Shown in pieces: positions 25,101-36,441 of a stretch of DNA of 64,000 nt. The DNA lies in contig VIIQ02000246.1 of NCBI GenBank assembly GCA_007449985.2, positions 62,001 through 126,000 of the forward strand, given 5' to 3'. Position numbers and translations under genes: made by a program. The number at the start of each line of letters is the position of its first letter. Position 1 is the stretch's first letter. The DNA comes from Desmodesmus armatus (taxonomy: Eukaryota; Chlorophyta; Chlorophyceae; Sphaeropleales; Scenedesmaceae). Below the pieces are notes generated by a model. The model saw only the letters and a list, made by a program, of their open reading frames with translations, searched no databases and was not told the DNA's origin.

Positions 25101-26371
25101 CACACCCCATGGCGTATTGTTGTAAGGCGTGCCTTCCTTCATCCACAAATGCACTCATACTAGATCTGGCTCTTGCCTCCCTCCTTCCTTCCGTGCCTCC
25201 CTCACCTTTCAGAGCCAGCCTGCCGGCCTCTGACTTTATGCGCGCTGCTGCCTCCCTAGTGAGCAGCCCGTCCATGACCACGTAGCCATGCTGCCTGAAG
25301 TCCTCCACTTGCGCCATGCTCATGCGCTTGAGCGGCAGGGGAGGGTGAGAGCGGCGCTCAAACAGGCGACAGCACACCTACACGACATGACCAGACAGCA
25401 GCATAGTACAGAGCAAACAAGGATACTGTTGCAGATACATGATTCGAAGCGCAGGGGGGCTGCTTGGGGGGTTGTGCCAAGGGAACACCTCAGCAGGCCT
25501 GCACCTTGCATACAACTGCCGTCGCCAACAGGCCCACATGCCCATGTGACGATGTGCAGCACTGTTGACACATGCTGGTGCCGTTGCAACACGGCACTCA
25601 CATGCCCCAACCGACAGGTAATAACAGAACTGATCATCTGCTGCAATTGCATCACCGGTAAGCGAACAGTCCACGCCAGCCCAGCCCGATCCCAACTCTA
25701 CACACCTGCAGCGGCTGGAGTGGGGGGTCCCGGTGCAGCAGGTGCAGGGAGTGTGGCTGCAGAAGGTCGTCCTCAGCAGCATGAGGGACTGATACTGTGT
25801 GATCCTCGCTTGAACGCCCAGCAGGATCACCATCAGGTGCTGGGGATGGCTCCTGTCTGCTCACACTCCTGTCTTCTGCTGCTTCCTCCTCCTCCTCCTG
25901 CTCTGTCTGCTCGCGCAGCTTGTCCCCGAAGTCCAAATTGATGTCGCGTATTCTAGAAGCCAAACTGGTGGTCGTACCTACAGTACTTGCGATGCTGTGC
26001 ACCGAATGCCTGTCGAATTCCTGCTCGTCAGCCAGCGTGAAGCCCACCATCCTTGACGTCTGCTGAAGCTGAATCAATAGTGACATCAGTGAGCGACAAG
26101 AGCCTCTGGGGCAGAGCGAAAGGGTCAACTTGCCTGGCCCAGCTGCATGGTGATGTCAAGAGGGGTTTGCAACTGCAACATGTTGCTGTACAGCAGGGTG
26201 GCTTGACTCGCAAGTGTGCATGGATTGAGGGCGATATTGATCAACCTGAAGTTTTATGTGCAACAGCTGGATTTCAATGTATGACAGGGTGTGCAGACCG
26301 TCAACTTGTTGTGCCAGGGGTCCAAGTCTTGGGCTGGCTGGAGTGATAGTAGCCTCTGCAAACCTCAGCAT
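22109..26371 (-). CDS. Fe(II)/2-oxoglutarate dioxygenase (prolyl 4-hydroxylase / EGLN-like fold)
   Basis: Eight exons join in phase: 26371-26246, 26172-26134, 26068-25706, 25377-25206, 24669-24266, 23699-23200, 22614-22489 and 22265-22109. The start is the ATG at 26371, the first available after the neighbouring gene's 3' end. Residues after about 180 carry VEDFRQHGYVVMDGLL, typical of the helix before the double-stranded beta-helix. The metal site is visible as HKD (in VPRHKDALPDDG) and the distal histidine in SGAVEHALLPG, preceded by GGEMALDIAPLAGR. Gln/Ser-rich inserts interrupt the fold. The expected 2-oxoglutarate arginine about 9 residues after the distal histidine is absent; the nearest is in VRAW at +18. 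The intron 26133-26069 is a GC-AG intron. The first intron (26245-26173) is inferred from phase and its donor is weak. The substrate is unknown. Confidence 0.75.
22716..23020 (-). repeat. Decoy copies of dioxygenase exon 7 acceptor
   Basis: The acceptor and exon start at 22614 (GGTGGCATTCCTGGGCAGC) recur in the upstream intron at about 22716-22773 and 22845-22905, with a shorter remnant near 22990-23020. Purine-rich sequence (GGAGGAAGAAGAAGAG on the plus strand) is repeated with them. Confidence 0.85.
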
Positions 26372-26572
26372 TATACTTCAAGCTGTTACAATACATCAAA
26401 ATGCAGTTGTTTATTTTGGGTCGCAAAGACAGGGTCAAAAACATGTTCAAGCAGGAGGCCTCATCAGCTGTCCTCGAGCTCAACCATCACTTGCGGCACA
26501 GCAAAGAAGCCCAGCCAGAAGCTGCCTCCTCTCACCCACACATGCAGCATTGAGCCACCCATGCACACCACA

Positions 26573-26577
26573 TTACA
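26573..26577 (-). terminator. Polyadenylation signal TGTAA of the SMR gene
   Basis: TTACA on the plus strand reads TGTAA on the minus strand, 31 bases after the TAG stop at 26610-26608. TGTAA is the usual green-algal polyadenylation signal. Confidence 0.55.
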
Positions 26578-26607
26578 AAACACCATGTTGAACTACACCA
26601 CAGGCGA

Positions 26608-29600
26608 CTACTCAGCCGCTTGGGCAGCAGCGTCTGCTGGGATGCGCACATTGATAATGCCTTGGTTGACAGGGTCCACCTCAAAGGTGACACCCCAAGG
26701 CTGGCCGCTGCTCTCCTGCTCTGCCACCGCCTGCTCCTCCAGGAACTGCCTAATGCCATTCTTGATCTTGGGGATGTTGCCCTCACTGTGCAGCCCCTTG
26801 CCCGTGATCACCCGCATCACCACGCCACCGGGGTGGTCCATGCCACGCAGGCACGTGAACTGCGATGCAAACTTGGCCACAGCCTTGGTCACGCTGAGCC
26901 CGTGCAGGTCCACGTCCCAGGTGTTGGTGCGGTTGGAGTTGTTGGCGGACCAGGCAATGCGCTGGGCCTCCTCGAGTGCAGCCTTTGCCTGGCGCCTGAG
27001 GTCCAGGCCCTGGGCCCTGAACTCCTCATAGGTGGCTGCAGTTGAGCAAAACACGCAACAGCAAAGGAGTGACAAGTGTGAGCATAAAAATGATACAACC
27101 GAGCTGCTCATAGGTGGCTGGCGTTGAGCAGGCAGCACCAGCAAAGGAGGGACATATGTGAGCGGGAAGGTGATGATACACCAGGAGACGGTTGGGGACG
27201 GGATCAAGCCAGCATGAGACTGCTTGGTGCTGCTGCAATGTGAAAAAGGCTCTGTGCAGGCAGCAGGGTTTGCAGCGGGCTGCCTGCTGACGCCAGCAGT
27301 GCTGTGATAGTGACAAGACTGAAAGTGACAGGCCCAGAAGGCGACATCCTGCAGGCCCAGAGAGCTGCACTACGGCTATGGCTTGCCAGCACTTCCTTAC
27401 CTCTGTCACCCTCGTTCAGCTTGTCCTGTGCTGCAGTGAACATGATGTCAGCATGCTTGTTGCACTTGTCCGCCGTCCTGTACAATTCGTCCGTAGCCTC
27501 CCTGCACAGCCAGCACAGCAAGAGCACAGCAACAGACAACGAGCATGAGATTATGTACTAAAACACCCATATCATGTGAAAAGTGGTGCGTCCAAAGCTG
27601 CATGCATGCACAAATAAGTTGTGCCAGCTTACGGCGGACTGGAACCCAAAACAACAGCTAGCTTACATCCCCACGCCCCCAGGCAACACACCCGTTCCAA
27701 GCCAACAGCTCCCCGATGCTGCACAAGACTCACTTGGCTGCTGCCGCTGCTGCGCGCTGGGCCTCCATGTTGACAAAGTCCTGCACCAAGGCGGCGCGCT
27801 GAGGGGGTGGTGGTGGGGGCGGGACAGCGTAGCGGCCGCCAAAATAGAGTGAAGGACCAGCCGCGCCTGGCAGAGGAGTGCGCTGGTTCTTGGGAGGAGA
27901 GGTGGGCAACACAGCACGCTTGGCACGCACTGGTGACACGGGCTGCTGCTGCTGCACAACCTGAGGCCTGCTGTGGGCCTGGTGCTGCTGCTGCTGCTGG
28001 GTCTCCTGCTGAGGTTGTGCCTCCAGGATGCCCATGGCAGTCAGCATAGCCATCTGGTCCTCCTCAGAGAGACCCTGCATGTCTGCCAGGCTGCTGCCCA
28101 GCCCTCCTGCTGCAGCTGCTTCCAGGGACTGCGCGGCAGCGCTGTCGGCCGCTGCTGCTGAGCGGGCGATGACCTCGCGCTCCTGCATCTCTGACAGGGC
28201 CTGGGCTGCCTGTTGGTGTGCAAGCATCAGCAGAGGGTGGTGGCGGGTGGCAGCAAGGTTAGTAGGGCACGCAAGGCTGTTTGTGCTAACACAGCTGTGC
28301 TCAAAACTCTACTACCAACACTACTGATAGCACCAGGAGTACTTTGCAACCCAGGAGCTGCCAACAACTGGCGCCAAGCCTTCCACCATGTACCCCAGTT
28401 TGCTTGCACGACCCAAGCCAACAAGCAACCAAGTGCTGCTGCAATCGGACCCACCTCATGCAGGTTGCCACCATGCTCCTCCAGCAGCAGCACTGCCGTC
28501 TCAATGCTGAGCCCTAGGGCCATCTCTGCCAGCTGGCGCGCAGCAGCCACACGTGCAGGGTCCTTGCCGGAAATGAAGGCCTGGGCCACATGCCTCTCCA
28601 GGCCGGCAGCAATGCCACACCCTGCTGTGGGGCTGCTGCTGCCACTGCTGCTGCTGTTGACGGCTGGGGATGGCACCTCCTGACTTGCCACCTGCGAGTT
28701 GAGCAGGGCATCTGCTGCTGCACCCACGTCGCCGTTGTGCTTCTGGAGCTGCGCCACCACCTCATCTGCCGGCAGATCTGGCACGATGCGAGCCAGCTGC
28801 AGCGCATCATTGGGCAGAAGCCCTAGTGACAGCGCCAGCTGACTCACCAGCCCCTCATCTGCTGCTGTAGCGCTACTGCGCACTGCTGCAAGTGCTGGCG
28901 CTGCTGCTGACCCCACCTGTGTGGGGCTGCTGCTGCCGGCAGCAGCAGGAGTGTCAGCAGGCAGGTGGCTGGCCTGCCCCTTGATCAGCTCGATCGCCTC
29001 TGCAAAGTCGTGGTCGCAGGAGAGCAGGATGGTGTTGCAGAGGGCCTCGCCGTGCTGCTGCAGGAGGGCCTCAAACTCGCGCCACAGCTGCATGTCACGC
29101 TGCGCAGTGACCTTGTTGCGGCGCCTCGGCTCCGGCTGCAGCACCACAGGTGCTGCTGCTGCCTCTGCGTCCAGCATCCACTGCTGGAGAGGGTTCAAGC
29201 TGCTGCTGTGAGTGCTGGACATACGGGCCGGGCCTTCGACGACTGCCGTGCTGCTGCTGCTTCTGCTTGGGCTCTTGGATGCCTTGCGCACCTTGCTGCT
29301 GCTGGTGCCCTGCTTGCTGGGGGTCTCTGCAGCAGCCGCAGCAGGGCTGCCACGTGCCTGCGAGTCAATGACTGTGGTGACGTAGCCGATGGTGTTGTCT
29401 GTGAGCACGACCAGCACACCCTCTGCCTGGAAGGGCTCGTCAGCAGCATACTCCCTCACATAGCCCTGCAACAGCCGCTCATTGCCCTCCGTCGGCACAA
29501 ACGGGCGCACGGCCACGTAGTCCCCAACGTGCACTGCCGACAGGAACTGCACCGCCTCCATGCTGGAGCTGCTGCTGCCACTCATGCAGCTGTTGGTGCT

Positions 29601-32050
29601 GCGAGGGCTGTCCAGGGCCTCCTCCATCCCCTCAGCAGGCGAGCCCCCGCCAGGAGCTGCAGAGAGGACAGCCAGGGGGCCAGCTGAGAAGCCTGCTGGT
29701 GCTGTAAGTGTGCTGGGGCTCACGGGGGCCACAGGGCTGACAGCCCTGTCTGCTGCTGCCGGTGTCACAGGGCTGCTGCTGCAGTCGTCCGCTGCAGCAG
29801 ACAGCAGGGCTGCCAGGCCACCGCCAGCTGACACAGGCCGTGGCTGCGCGTCTGCCGGCCTGCGCCTGGCACCTGACAGCAGGGCTGCGAGCCCACCACC
29901 TGATGGGGGATCGGCTGGGGTGCTGCTGCTGCTGGTGGTGCCGGCCAGGAGCGCTGCCAGGCCACCAGTAGGGGGTGAAGCAGCTGCGCTGCTAGCTGCT
30001 GGGGCTCCAAACGCACCGTAGCCTGCGGGAGGGCTGTTGAAGCGGTCGCCAGCAGCGTCAACTCCTGGTGCTGAGCTGCCCCAGTGAGGGCTGGCGGCAG
30101 CGTCATGGGCACGGGCCTCTATGGGGCTGGAGGCCTGTGAGATTGCTGCTGGCAGCCAGGGGCTGTTGCTGGTGTTGCTGATGTCTGGCTTGGCTGTGGA
30201 GGACAGCAGCTGCACGTTGGCGTCTGGGGTAGCGCAGCCACTGGACATTGCGTCGAAGATGCCAGCCTCCACCTGAGGCACTGAGAGGGCCAAGGGGTAC
30301 GGGGCCTGCAGTTGCACACAGCAGCACAGGCAGGCGCAAGGGGTGTGTTTTGTTTGTTTTGGGACTGCAGCTTTGCAGTGCAGGGACTGCAAAGCTGCCT
30401 GAGCATTGGCGTAAACATAGCATAGGACGCTTCAAGCACAGGGCGCATGCCAATCCACGGCACAATACGTGCGCATACGCATTACAACGACTCTGGGCCT
30501 CACCTGCTTGCCGAGCATGTGACCAAACTGCTGGTGGAAGCGCTCCAGAGCATCCTGGTCCAAGCTGAAACACCCAGACCGCACCACCTCATCCACGCTG
30601 TACACCGCCACCTCTGTCTCCCCTTCTGACGATGCCGACCCCGTGCTGATCCACCCCATGCGGACTGCGGTAGCTGTGGGCACAGCCAGGCGCACCCCCA
30701 AGCGCCCCAGCAGCGGCAGCGGCTCTGTGAGGTGCTGGTAGGCGCCGAGGGAGCTGGTGGGTGCGTAGGCGATGTCTGCTGCGCTGGCCAGAGCCGCCTG
30801 CTGCAGGGCCTCTTGCAGGACGGTGCCGGACTCCACTGCCTTGGCCCCGTCTGCAATGGAGATGGTGACGTGAGCACATGCAGAGGTGGTCTCCAGCCAG
30901 GAGGGAGCCTCCACAAACACAGCCTGCACACGGCTGTCAGCCGCAGACCCCAGCACACGCACATCGACCTCAGCGCCCAGAGGGTACTGCAGCAGCTGCG
31001 ACACCGAGGGCCTGTACACCAGAGTCATGTGGTCGCCGCGCAGCAGGGGGTGCACAGCAGGCACCATGCTGAGCAGGACCTCCTGCGACTCTGGGGTAAG
31101 AAACACCCCCACATACAGCAGGCGGGGTGCTGGAGCTGGTGCTGCTGGTGAGAAAACAGACAAGATGCTAGAAGATGCAGGGGTGCTGCTGCCAAAGATG
31201 CAGTGCCGGAGGATGAAGATGCAGCCGTCAGGACGGACGGCACAGATGCATCAGAGATGCTGGATGCAGCCAGGCTCCAGGGCTCAGAGGAGCCCCCAGA
31301 GGAATCGGATGCCGAGGTGGCACCCAAACCATACATGGGTGAGAAAATGGTGCTGCCATTGCTGGCAGCAGATACGGAGGACAACAGGAAGGGCAGCCTG
31401 TGCTGGGTGGGGCTTGCCACCCGCACCGGGCTGCCCAAGGAGACAGTGTTCGAGGGAGACCGCCCGCACATAAGGTCCAAGAATGCATTGGGGTGCTTGC
31501 TTACCAAGGGGATGTCAGCGACATCCCCATCGCCAGCAGCCAAGGCTGTTGCATCAGCCTTGCCTGCACCCTTCCCTGTGCGCACCCCCACGCCCTTGCC
31601 CCCAGCCTCCATTCCTGCACGGTGTACCATGCGTCCACCTGGCTCCTCTGAAAGCGGCTGCAGCTGCTTTGATGGGTCCCCAACTTCGAGCATGGGCAGA
31701 AGGCTGGCGGTACAGGCGCTGTCCTGGGTGTCAGCCCTGTCGAGCACAACCTCTGGAGGACGCTTCTCCAGCTGCAGAGCTGCTTCCACAGCAGCCTTGT
31801 GGCCATCATCAGCCTGGGTGCACAGTGCAGTCAAGGTCTCCAAGCTCTCCTCGTCCTCCTCTGGCAGTGCTGACTGTGTTGGGGTCTCCTTGTCCCTGTG
31901 ACCAGCCTCTGACCCACCCCTGACGATAGCCGGCTGGGCGAAGGCCCCAGCAGGCCACCACTGTCGACAGTTACCGCCAGCCGGCCGCATGGAGGCCGCA
32001 GAAGCGCCACCGGGGGCCAACCAAGGCGGCAGAGGAGCAGACGATGCCAT
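26608..32050 (-). CDS. 2H phosphoesterase - CUE/UBA - DUF1771 - SMR domain protein (no-go-decay nuclease type)
   Basis: Secure exons, all in phase: 31144-30504, 30305-28455, 28209-27734, 27501-27401 and 27035-26608. A Ser-rich 5' exon starts at the ATG 32050 (or 32095), but its join to 31144 is unresolved. Domains in order: the 31144 exon has HMTL and HVTI about 53 residues apart, as in 2H cyclic phosphodiesterases. The long exon has a YwbE/DUF2196-like segment (HVGDYVAVRPF... NTIGYVTTVI), then CUE/UBA-like helices including IVPDLPADEVVAQLQ, and another one crossing the 28455/28209 junction. A Gln/Pro-rich linker, a DUF1771 helix pair and the SMR domain (VDLHGLSVTKA, VITGKGLHSEG) follow. SMR with CUE domains is the layout of Cue2/NONU-1/N4BP2, which cleave mRNA at collided ribosomes. 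That role is inferred here. Total length is about 1,450 residues. Confidence 0.8.
27104..27150 (-). repeat. Decoy copy of the last SMR-gene exon start
   Basis: CCACCTATGAGCAGCT after an AG repeats the true acceptor and exon start (CCACCTATGAGGAGTT at 27035), together with the preceding intron bases. It lies about 80 bases upstream in the same intron. Confidence 0.75.
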
Positions 32051-32095
32051 CGAGAAGTCCCCACACCTGCGAGCAGAGCAGACGCCGAGCAGCAT

Positions 32096-34734
32096 AGTGC
32101 GGTGAGCAGGTGCCTGAATGTCTGGTTACGACACGCAGCACGCGGCTGGACGCGGACTGCAGCTTGTTCAGGAAGCAACAAGGAAGGAAGGGGATGGAGA
32201 ACGTGACGCCAGCCAAGCAGAACGTATCACATGCTGACACCAATCCAAGCTTCCTGCTGCTAATCGCACCTACCCAAGGGTCACGACGCTCAATCTGAGA
32301 CAGAGGTCTGCTGGCCAACAACAAAGGAATGAAACCAGATTAAACAGGTAAAAACCGACGTAAAATGAAAAAGTACAATCTGAAACCAACGTCTGGTCGC
32401 CTGGGGGGATGGGGCTTCACCCGTTGCCCAAGGAGTTGTTGGTCTGGGCATTGGGGTTGGGGTTTTGGGTTCGAACAGGGGTGGAACCTTGGCCGTGTCT
32501 CAGTCAGCAGAGCGCAAGGCATTCCAACAGTCAGCTTCATGATCACTGGCTGCTACACCATGCCTGCTTCGGCATGCAGAGAGGTAACATGTTGTCACAA
32601 GCCCTGAGGGCTTCATTTGTGAGGGGGTGCGCCAGGAACCATCACGGCAGGACTGGCGCACAGTTGTGGTCACCAGAATGGTCGTGTCTGCAGCATTCCA
32701 GATGTCTGGAACCCCTTGCCAGTGCACAGCCCTTCAGCACTCACACCAGCCAAATCCCCCAGGTGTCATCGTCAGCATGGGACAGCACATGTCAGGCTGA
32801 CATTGTCAGCACGAGCGTGCTGGCACTGTGGTCAGCTGTGTGCATGCCCACCTAGCCCATGCTATCCAGTATGACTGCACCCTATGCATACAATTTGTAC
32901 ATCCACGTGCAGGCGTGTAGGCCATGCCAGCCTGATTCTGTTCCAGCACACGTGTCTGCAGATTGTCTGCAGGACTCGAGCAGTGTCAGCCATGCTGGGT
33001 GTTGGTTGAGGACAGACAGCGGCTGAGTAGGCCACTTGATGGTTGGCTTGTTGACCAACAAGGTGGTGCAGACAGAGCAGCAACAGATTCTGCTTGTGGC
33101 ATGCCCACACAGCTTGTTGCAGCCAAAGCAGGCGACCATCTTCAGCAGCATGTCACCGAGGTGTCGAGATCAGCATACAATAAAAGGGCATAGCCTTGTG
33201 ACAAGAGACCGACCGGGCCTGTCACGCCGCGCTACAGTCTTGAGCTGAACATGGGTGCAGGACACGGCCTGCATGACAGGCTGGCGGAACTTCTGCCTTG
33301 AAGGGTGGGTGGGGTGGGGGAGGGGAGGGGGTTCAGGGACAAGGCACCTGGCCAATCCGAGCCATATCGCATTTCTTGCGCAGTCCTACGCTGGCAGGCT
33401 TTTGGCTTACCCTCAGCCTGTATATAACACACTTGACTGTGTGTGTTGGGCATGGGCATTTTGGCTGCAAGCACGTAGGTTTGCTTGCTTATGTTCATGC
33501 TGAACGAGGTGCAGGGTAACATTTGTACAGTGCTCCAATTCAGCAGTGACTGACTGCACTTTGCTGTGTATGTCAGCAAGATTGTTATAGCTTGACAACA
33601 GCTTCAGAGGGGTCAGTGCATGTGTGTATGAGTGCTGTTTGGCAGTAACAAGAGCTTGCTGCACAATTCAATCTTGCTGCCGCCAACAATAACACCCTGT
33701 TGCCAAGTGGCATGCATGCATGCGCGGCGTATGCTTGCTGGCAAACAACAGCTGCAGACTGTCGGCACCGATTGCCGCATGACCTCATCTATCCTGTTAC
33801 AAGCACCACATCAACCACCACAACAGGATCAACCACTGTAGACAGCTGTCTCAACTGACTATCCCTCCATGTCAGTGTAACCTGCCAAATAACAAACTAT
33901 AGTGCTTGCATGTACGAATGAAATAAGGCACACACAAACTACACCACATGCATACCGAACCACACATGCTCCTAGCCAATGCGTTCTTGCCACTGACACC
34001 ACATCAATGAGGAGAGCGCCTCTCCTGCCACTAGTCCCATGCAATCGCTGCACAGCCTGCGCATCTTATTCCGACATGGCACACAAAAAGGGTGACCTGC
34101 CTGCATGCCAAAATGCAGCCTGCATGTCCCGTCAACAACAGCAGGTAGCACAGGCACCTGACACTACAACCTGCTGCAGCCGCAGCACAAACAACGCACA
34201 TAAGAACCCGGCAGTAACCTAGCAGCCGGCAGTAACCTAGCAACCACCTTCACTGGCTACCAACGGGAAGCGCAGAGAGTCACGCAACATCACTGCTGCA
34301 GCCACCTAGTTTCCTGCAGGGTGTGGGAGACAGCAGGAGACAGCAAGCAACAGAGCAGAGCATCAGGAACTGAGCACCAGTTGCGCATGATGGCCCAATG
34401 CAGAGAACTGCTAGCCCAATCCAGGGTGCTGCTCGCACTAGCAGCACCCTGGCTGAATGAGCAGCACAGCATCGTCACCACACAAGCCTGTGCGGGTACA
34501 ATGCACCACACAAGCCTGTGCGGGTACAATGCACCACACAAGCCTGTGCAGGTGCAATGCAAGCTTGAACGCTATCATGCCATGCTGGCACATTGCACCA
34601 ACAGCAGAGGTTGATAGGCGGTGCTAGCCAAACACTGTGCTGCTACAGCAAGGCACATCAATGCCTGAGCACCTCTGCTGGATAGTCACCTGGTAAGAGT
34701 GTAGACCACAGGTTCCGACAGTCAGCTTGACAGC
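32096..34734. other. Intergenic, no gene seen
   Basis: No recognisable protein or RNA. A triplicated CACACAAGCCTGTGCGGGT-type repeat lies at about 34477-34556. A GGGTTCGAAC word at about 32467-32476 resembles a B box but has no tRNA around it. Confidence 0.4.
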
Positions 34735-35739
34735 TTATGGGCCAGTAGCCTTGCCGTCAGCACCCCTGAAAGGGCACATGTAACAGGCAGACACACATAC
34801 AGCAGGCAGGCAGTAGGGTCAACAGTTGGTTCAATGACAATTGGTTCAATGACACAACGATATGTGCTAAGGGTGTGTGCTGTGGCTGGCAGGGCCATGC
34901 ATCCATACAATGCAAGTTCCGTCAGCATGCGCTATGTACTTGTCTGCCATGCATGTGTTCAGTACAGCCTGAACTTTAGGCATGTGTTCAGTACAGCCTG
35001 AACTTTAGCAGGTGACCCTGATGACCAACAAAATGCATCTCATGCGCATGCTGTTGGTCATGCGCATGCTGTTGGTCATGTGAAGGGTCCAAGGGTGACA
35101 CACCAATGCAGCAGTTGATCCAAGGGTGGACCAATGCAGCAGCAGGACCAACGAAATCCGGGGGACACAACATCAGATTTGAAGCACCCTGGCACCAAGC
35201 AACACCCCGCGCTGCACACTGCTGCATGCGCGTGTTCAGCACCTGCTGCATGGCTCACAGTCACAGCTTCCCAAAGCCAGCACACAGCAGCTTCTCTGTT
35301 GCTTCCATACCCACCTCAGAGCGCAGGAGCGGCCGTCCTCAAAGGCCCATGGCTTCTTGTCGACCTTGCCAAGCTCCACCTTGTATTCCCTGTAAGCCTT
35401 CTTGCATGCTGGGGCATTCTCCCACTCGGGGCTTGCACCAGTGCTGTCAACACCTCCGCACTCCTTGGACTTGATCTGTCCGGACTTGGCCTCCTGCTCG
35501 CAGTTGACAACCGTGCCGGGGCCAGCACCTGATGCTGCAACCTTGGAGACAGTCAACTCGCCCTGCTCGGAGGTGGCCTTGGAGGATGAGGACACTGTCT
35601 CGCCGGGTCCTGCCACGGAGCTTGCAGAGGCAATGACCTGAGACAGGTGCCTGCCAGGGCGTGCTGCCTTGGCTTGGGAGCTGCTGGTCAGCAGCAGAGC
35701 TGCCACGCAAGCCAGGAGGAGCGTCGTTCTGCACATCAT
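34735..35739 (-). CDS. Small secreted protein of unknown function
   Basis: Exon 1 (35739-35315) begins MMCRTTLLLACVAALLLTSS, a clear signal peptide. It continues as a Ser/Gly/Lys-rich chain with five scattered cysteines after the leader and the motif ACKKAYREYKVELGK. It ends at a strong AG/GTGGGT donor in phase 2. A matching acceptor TTTCAG at 34766 restores the frame and gives the short tail GADGKATGP before TAA (34737-34735), about 152 residues in total. The join is inferred from phase; other small exons in the 548-base intron cannot be excluded. I recognise no family. The cysteines and leader suggest a secreted or cell-wall protein. Confidence 0.6.
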
Positions 35740-36441
35740 GTTTGCTTTTGAGGACGACGAGGGGAAGCGCTGAGGGGGTCTGACGAGATTATCGGCAGTG
35801 GGGGTGAGCCAACTTGGACAGGAGCTTAGTCACCTGCAAACGATCAGTGAGTATAGCTTGTGAATGGGTGTCGTGGAGGGTTGTCTTTATCTGTGGAGGC
35901 TTCCCAGGGTGGGCTTATGCGTCAGTCTGCGTCGCAACCTGCACCTTCCGCCGGGTGTCAAACCCGATTATCCAAGGCCATATTGTTGCGACGGTTGGTT
36001 TGCTAATGCCGTTGCTTGAGATTGCAACCAATCTGATGGATTTGAATTACCTTTCTGTGGTCCTGAGTCCTCTTGCGTTGCTGCTGCTGGGCTGCCTGCC
36101 TGACTGCCTGATCTGTTGCAAGGGCGAAAACGTCTACGGCTCAAACAAGCTTGGGTTCTTGAACCACGTTGAGGTTCCCCACCACTTGATAATAATGCGC
36201 CGTGTTTCAGGGTGACTTGGCGCCCTAGCAGTTTGTAACAACCTTCAAGCAGCAGAGCAGATAGGGCGCGACGTTAACACCACAACACGTCCCTATCACA
36301 TCCCTATCGCTCATACTTGTTGAAAACCCGTTATCCGAGTTGCATCCGCAGCCTTGCCCTTTTACTTGCAAGGACAGCAGTCCTCCTACAGCTACTGTGC
36401 TGAGCATTCGCCCCAGGGCGACAGGAGGAGTGCTCTGAACC

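Noticed and set aside
29560..30021. Plus-strand frames opposite the SMR gene
   Set aside because: They are antisense of the Ser/Ala-rich exon 30305-28455, which has domain support and in-phase splicing.
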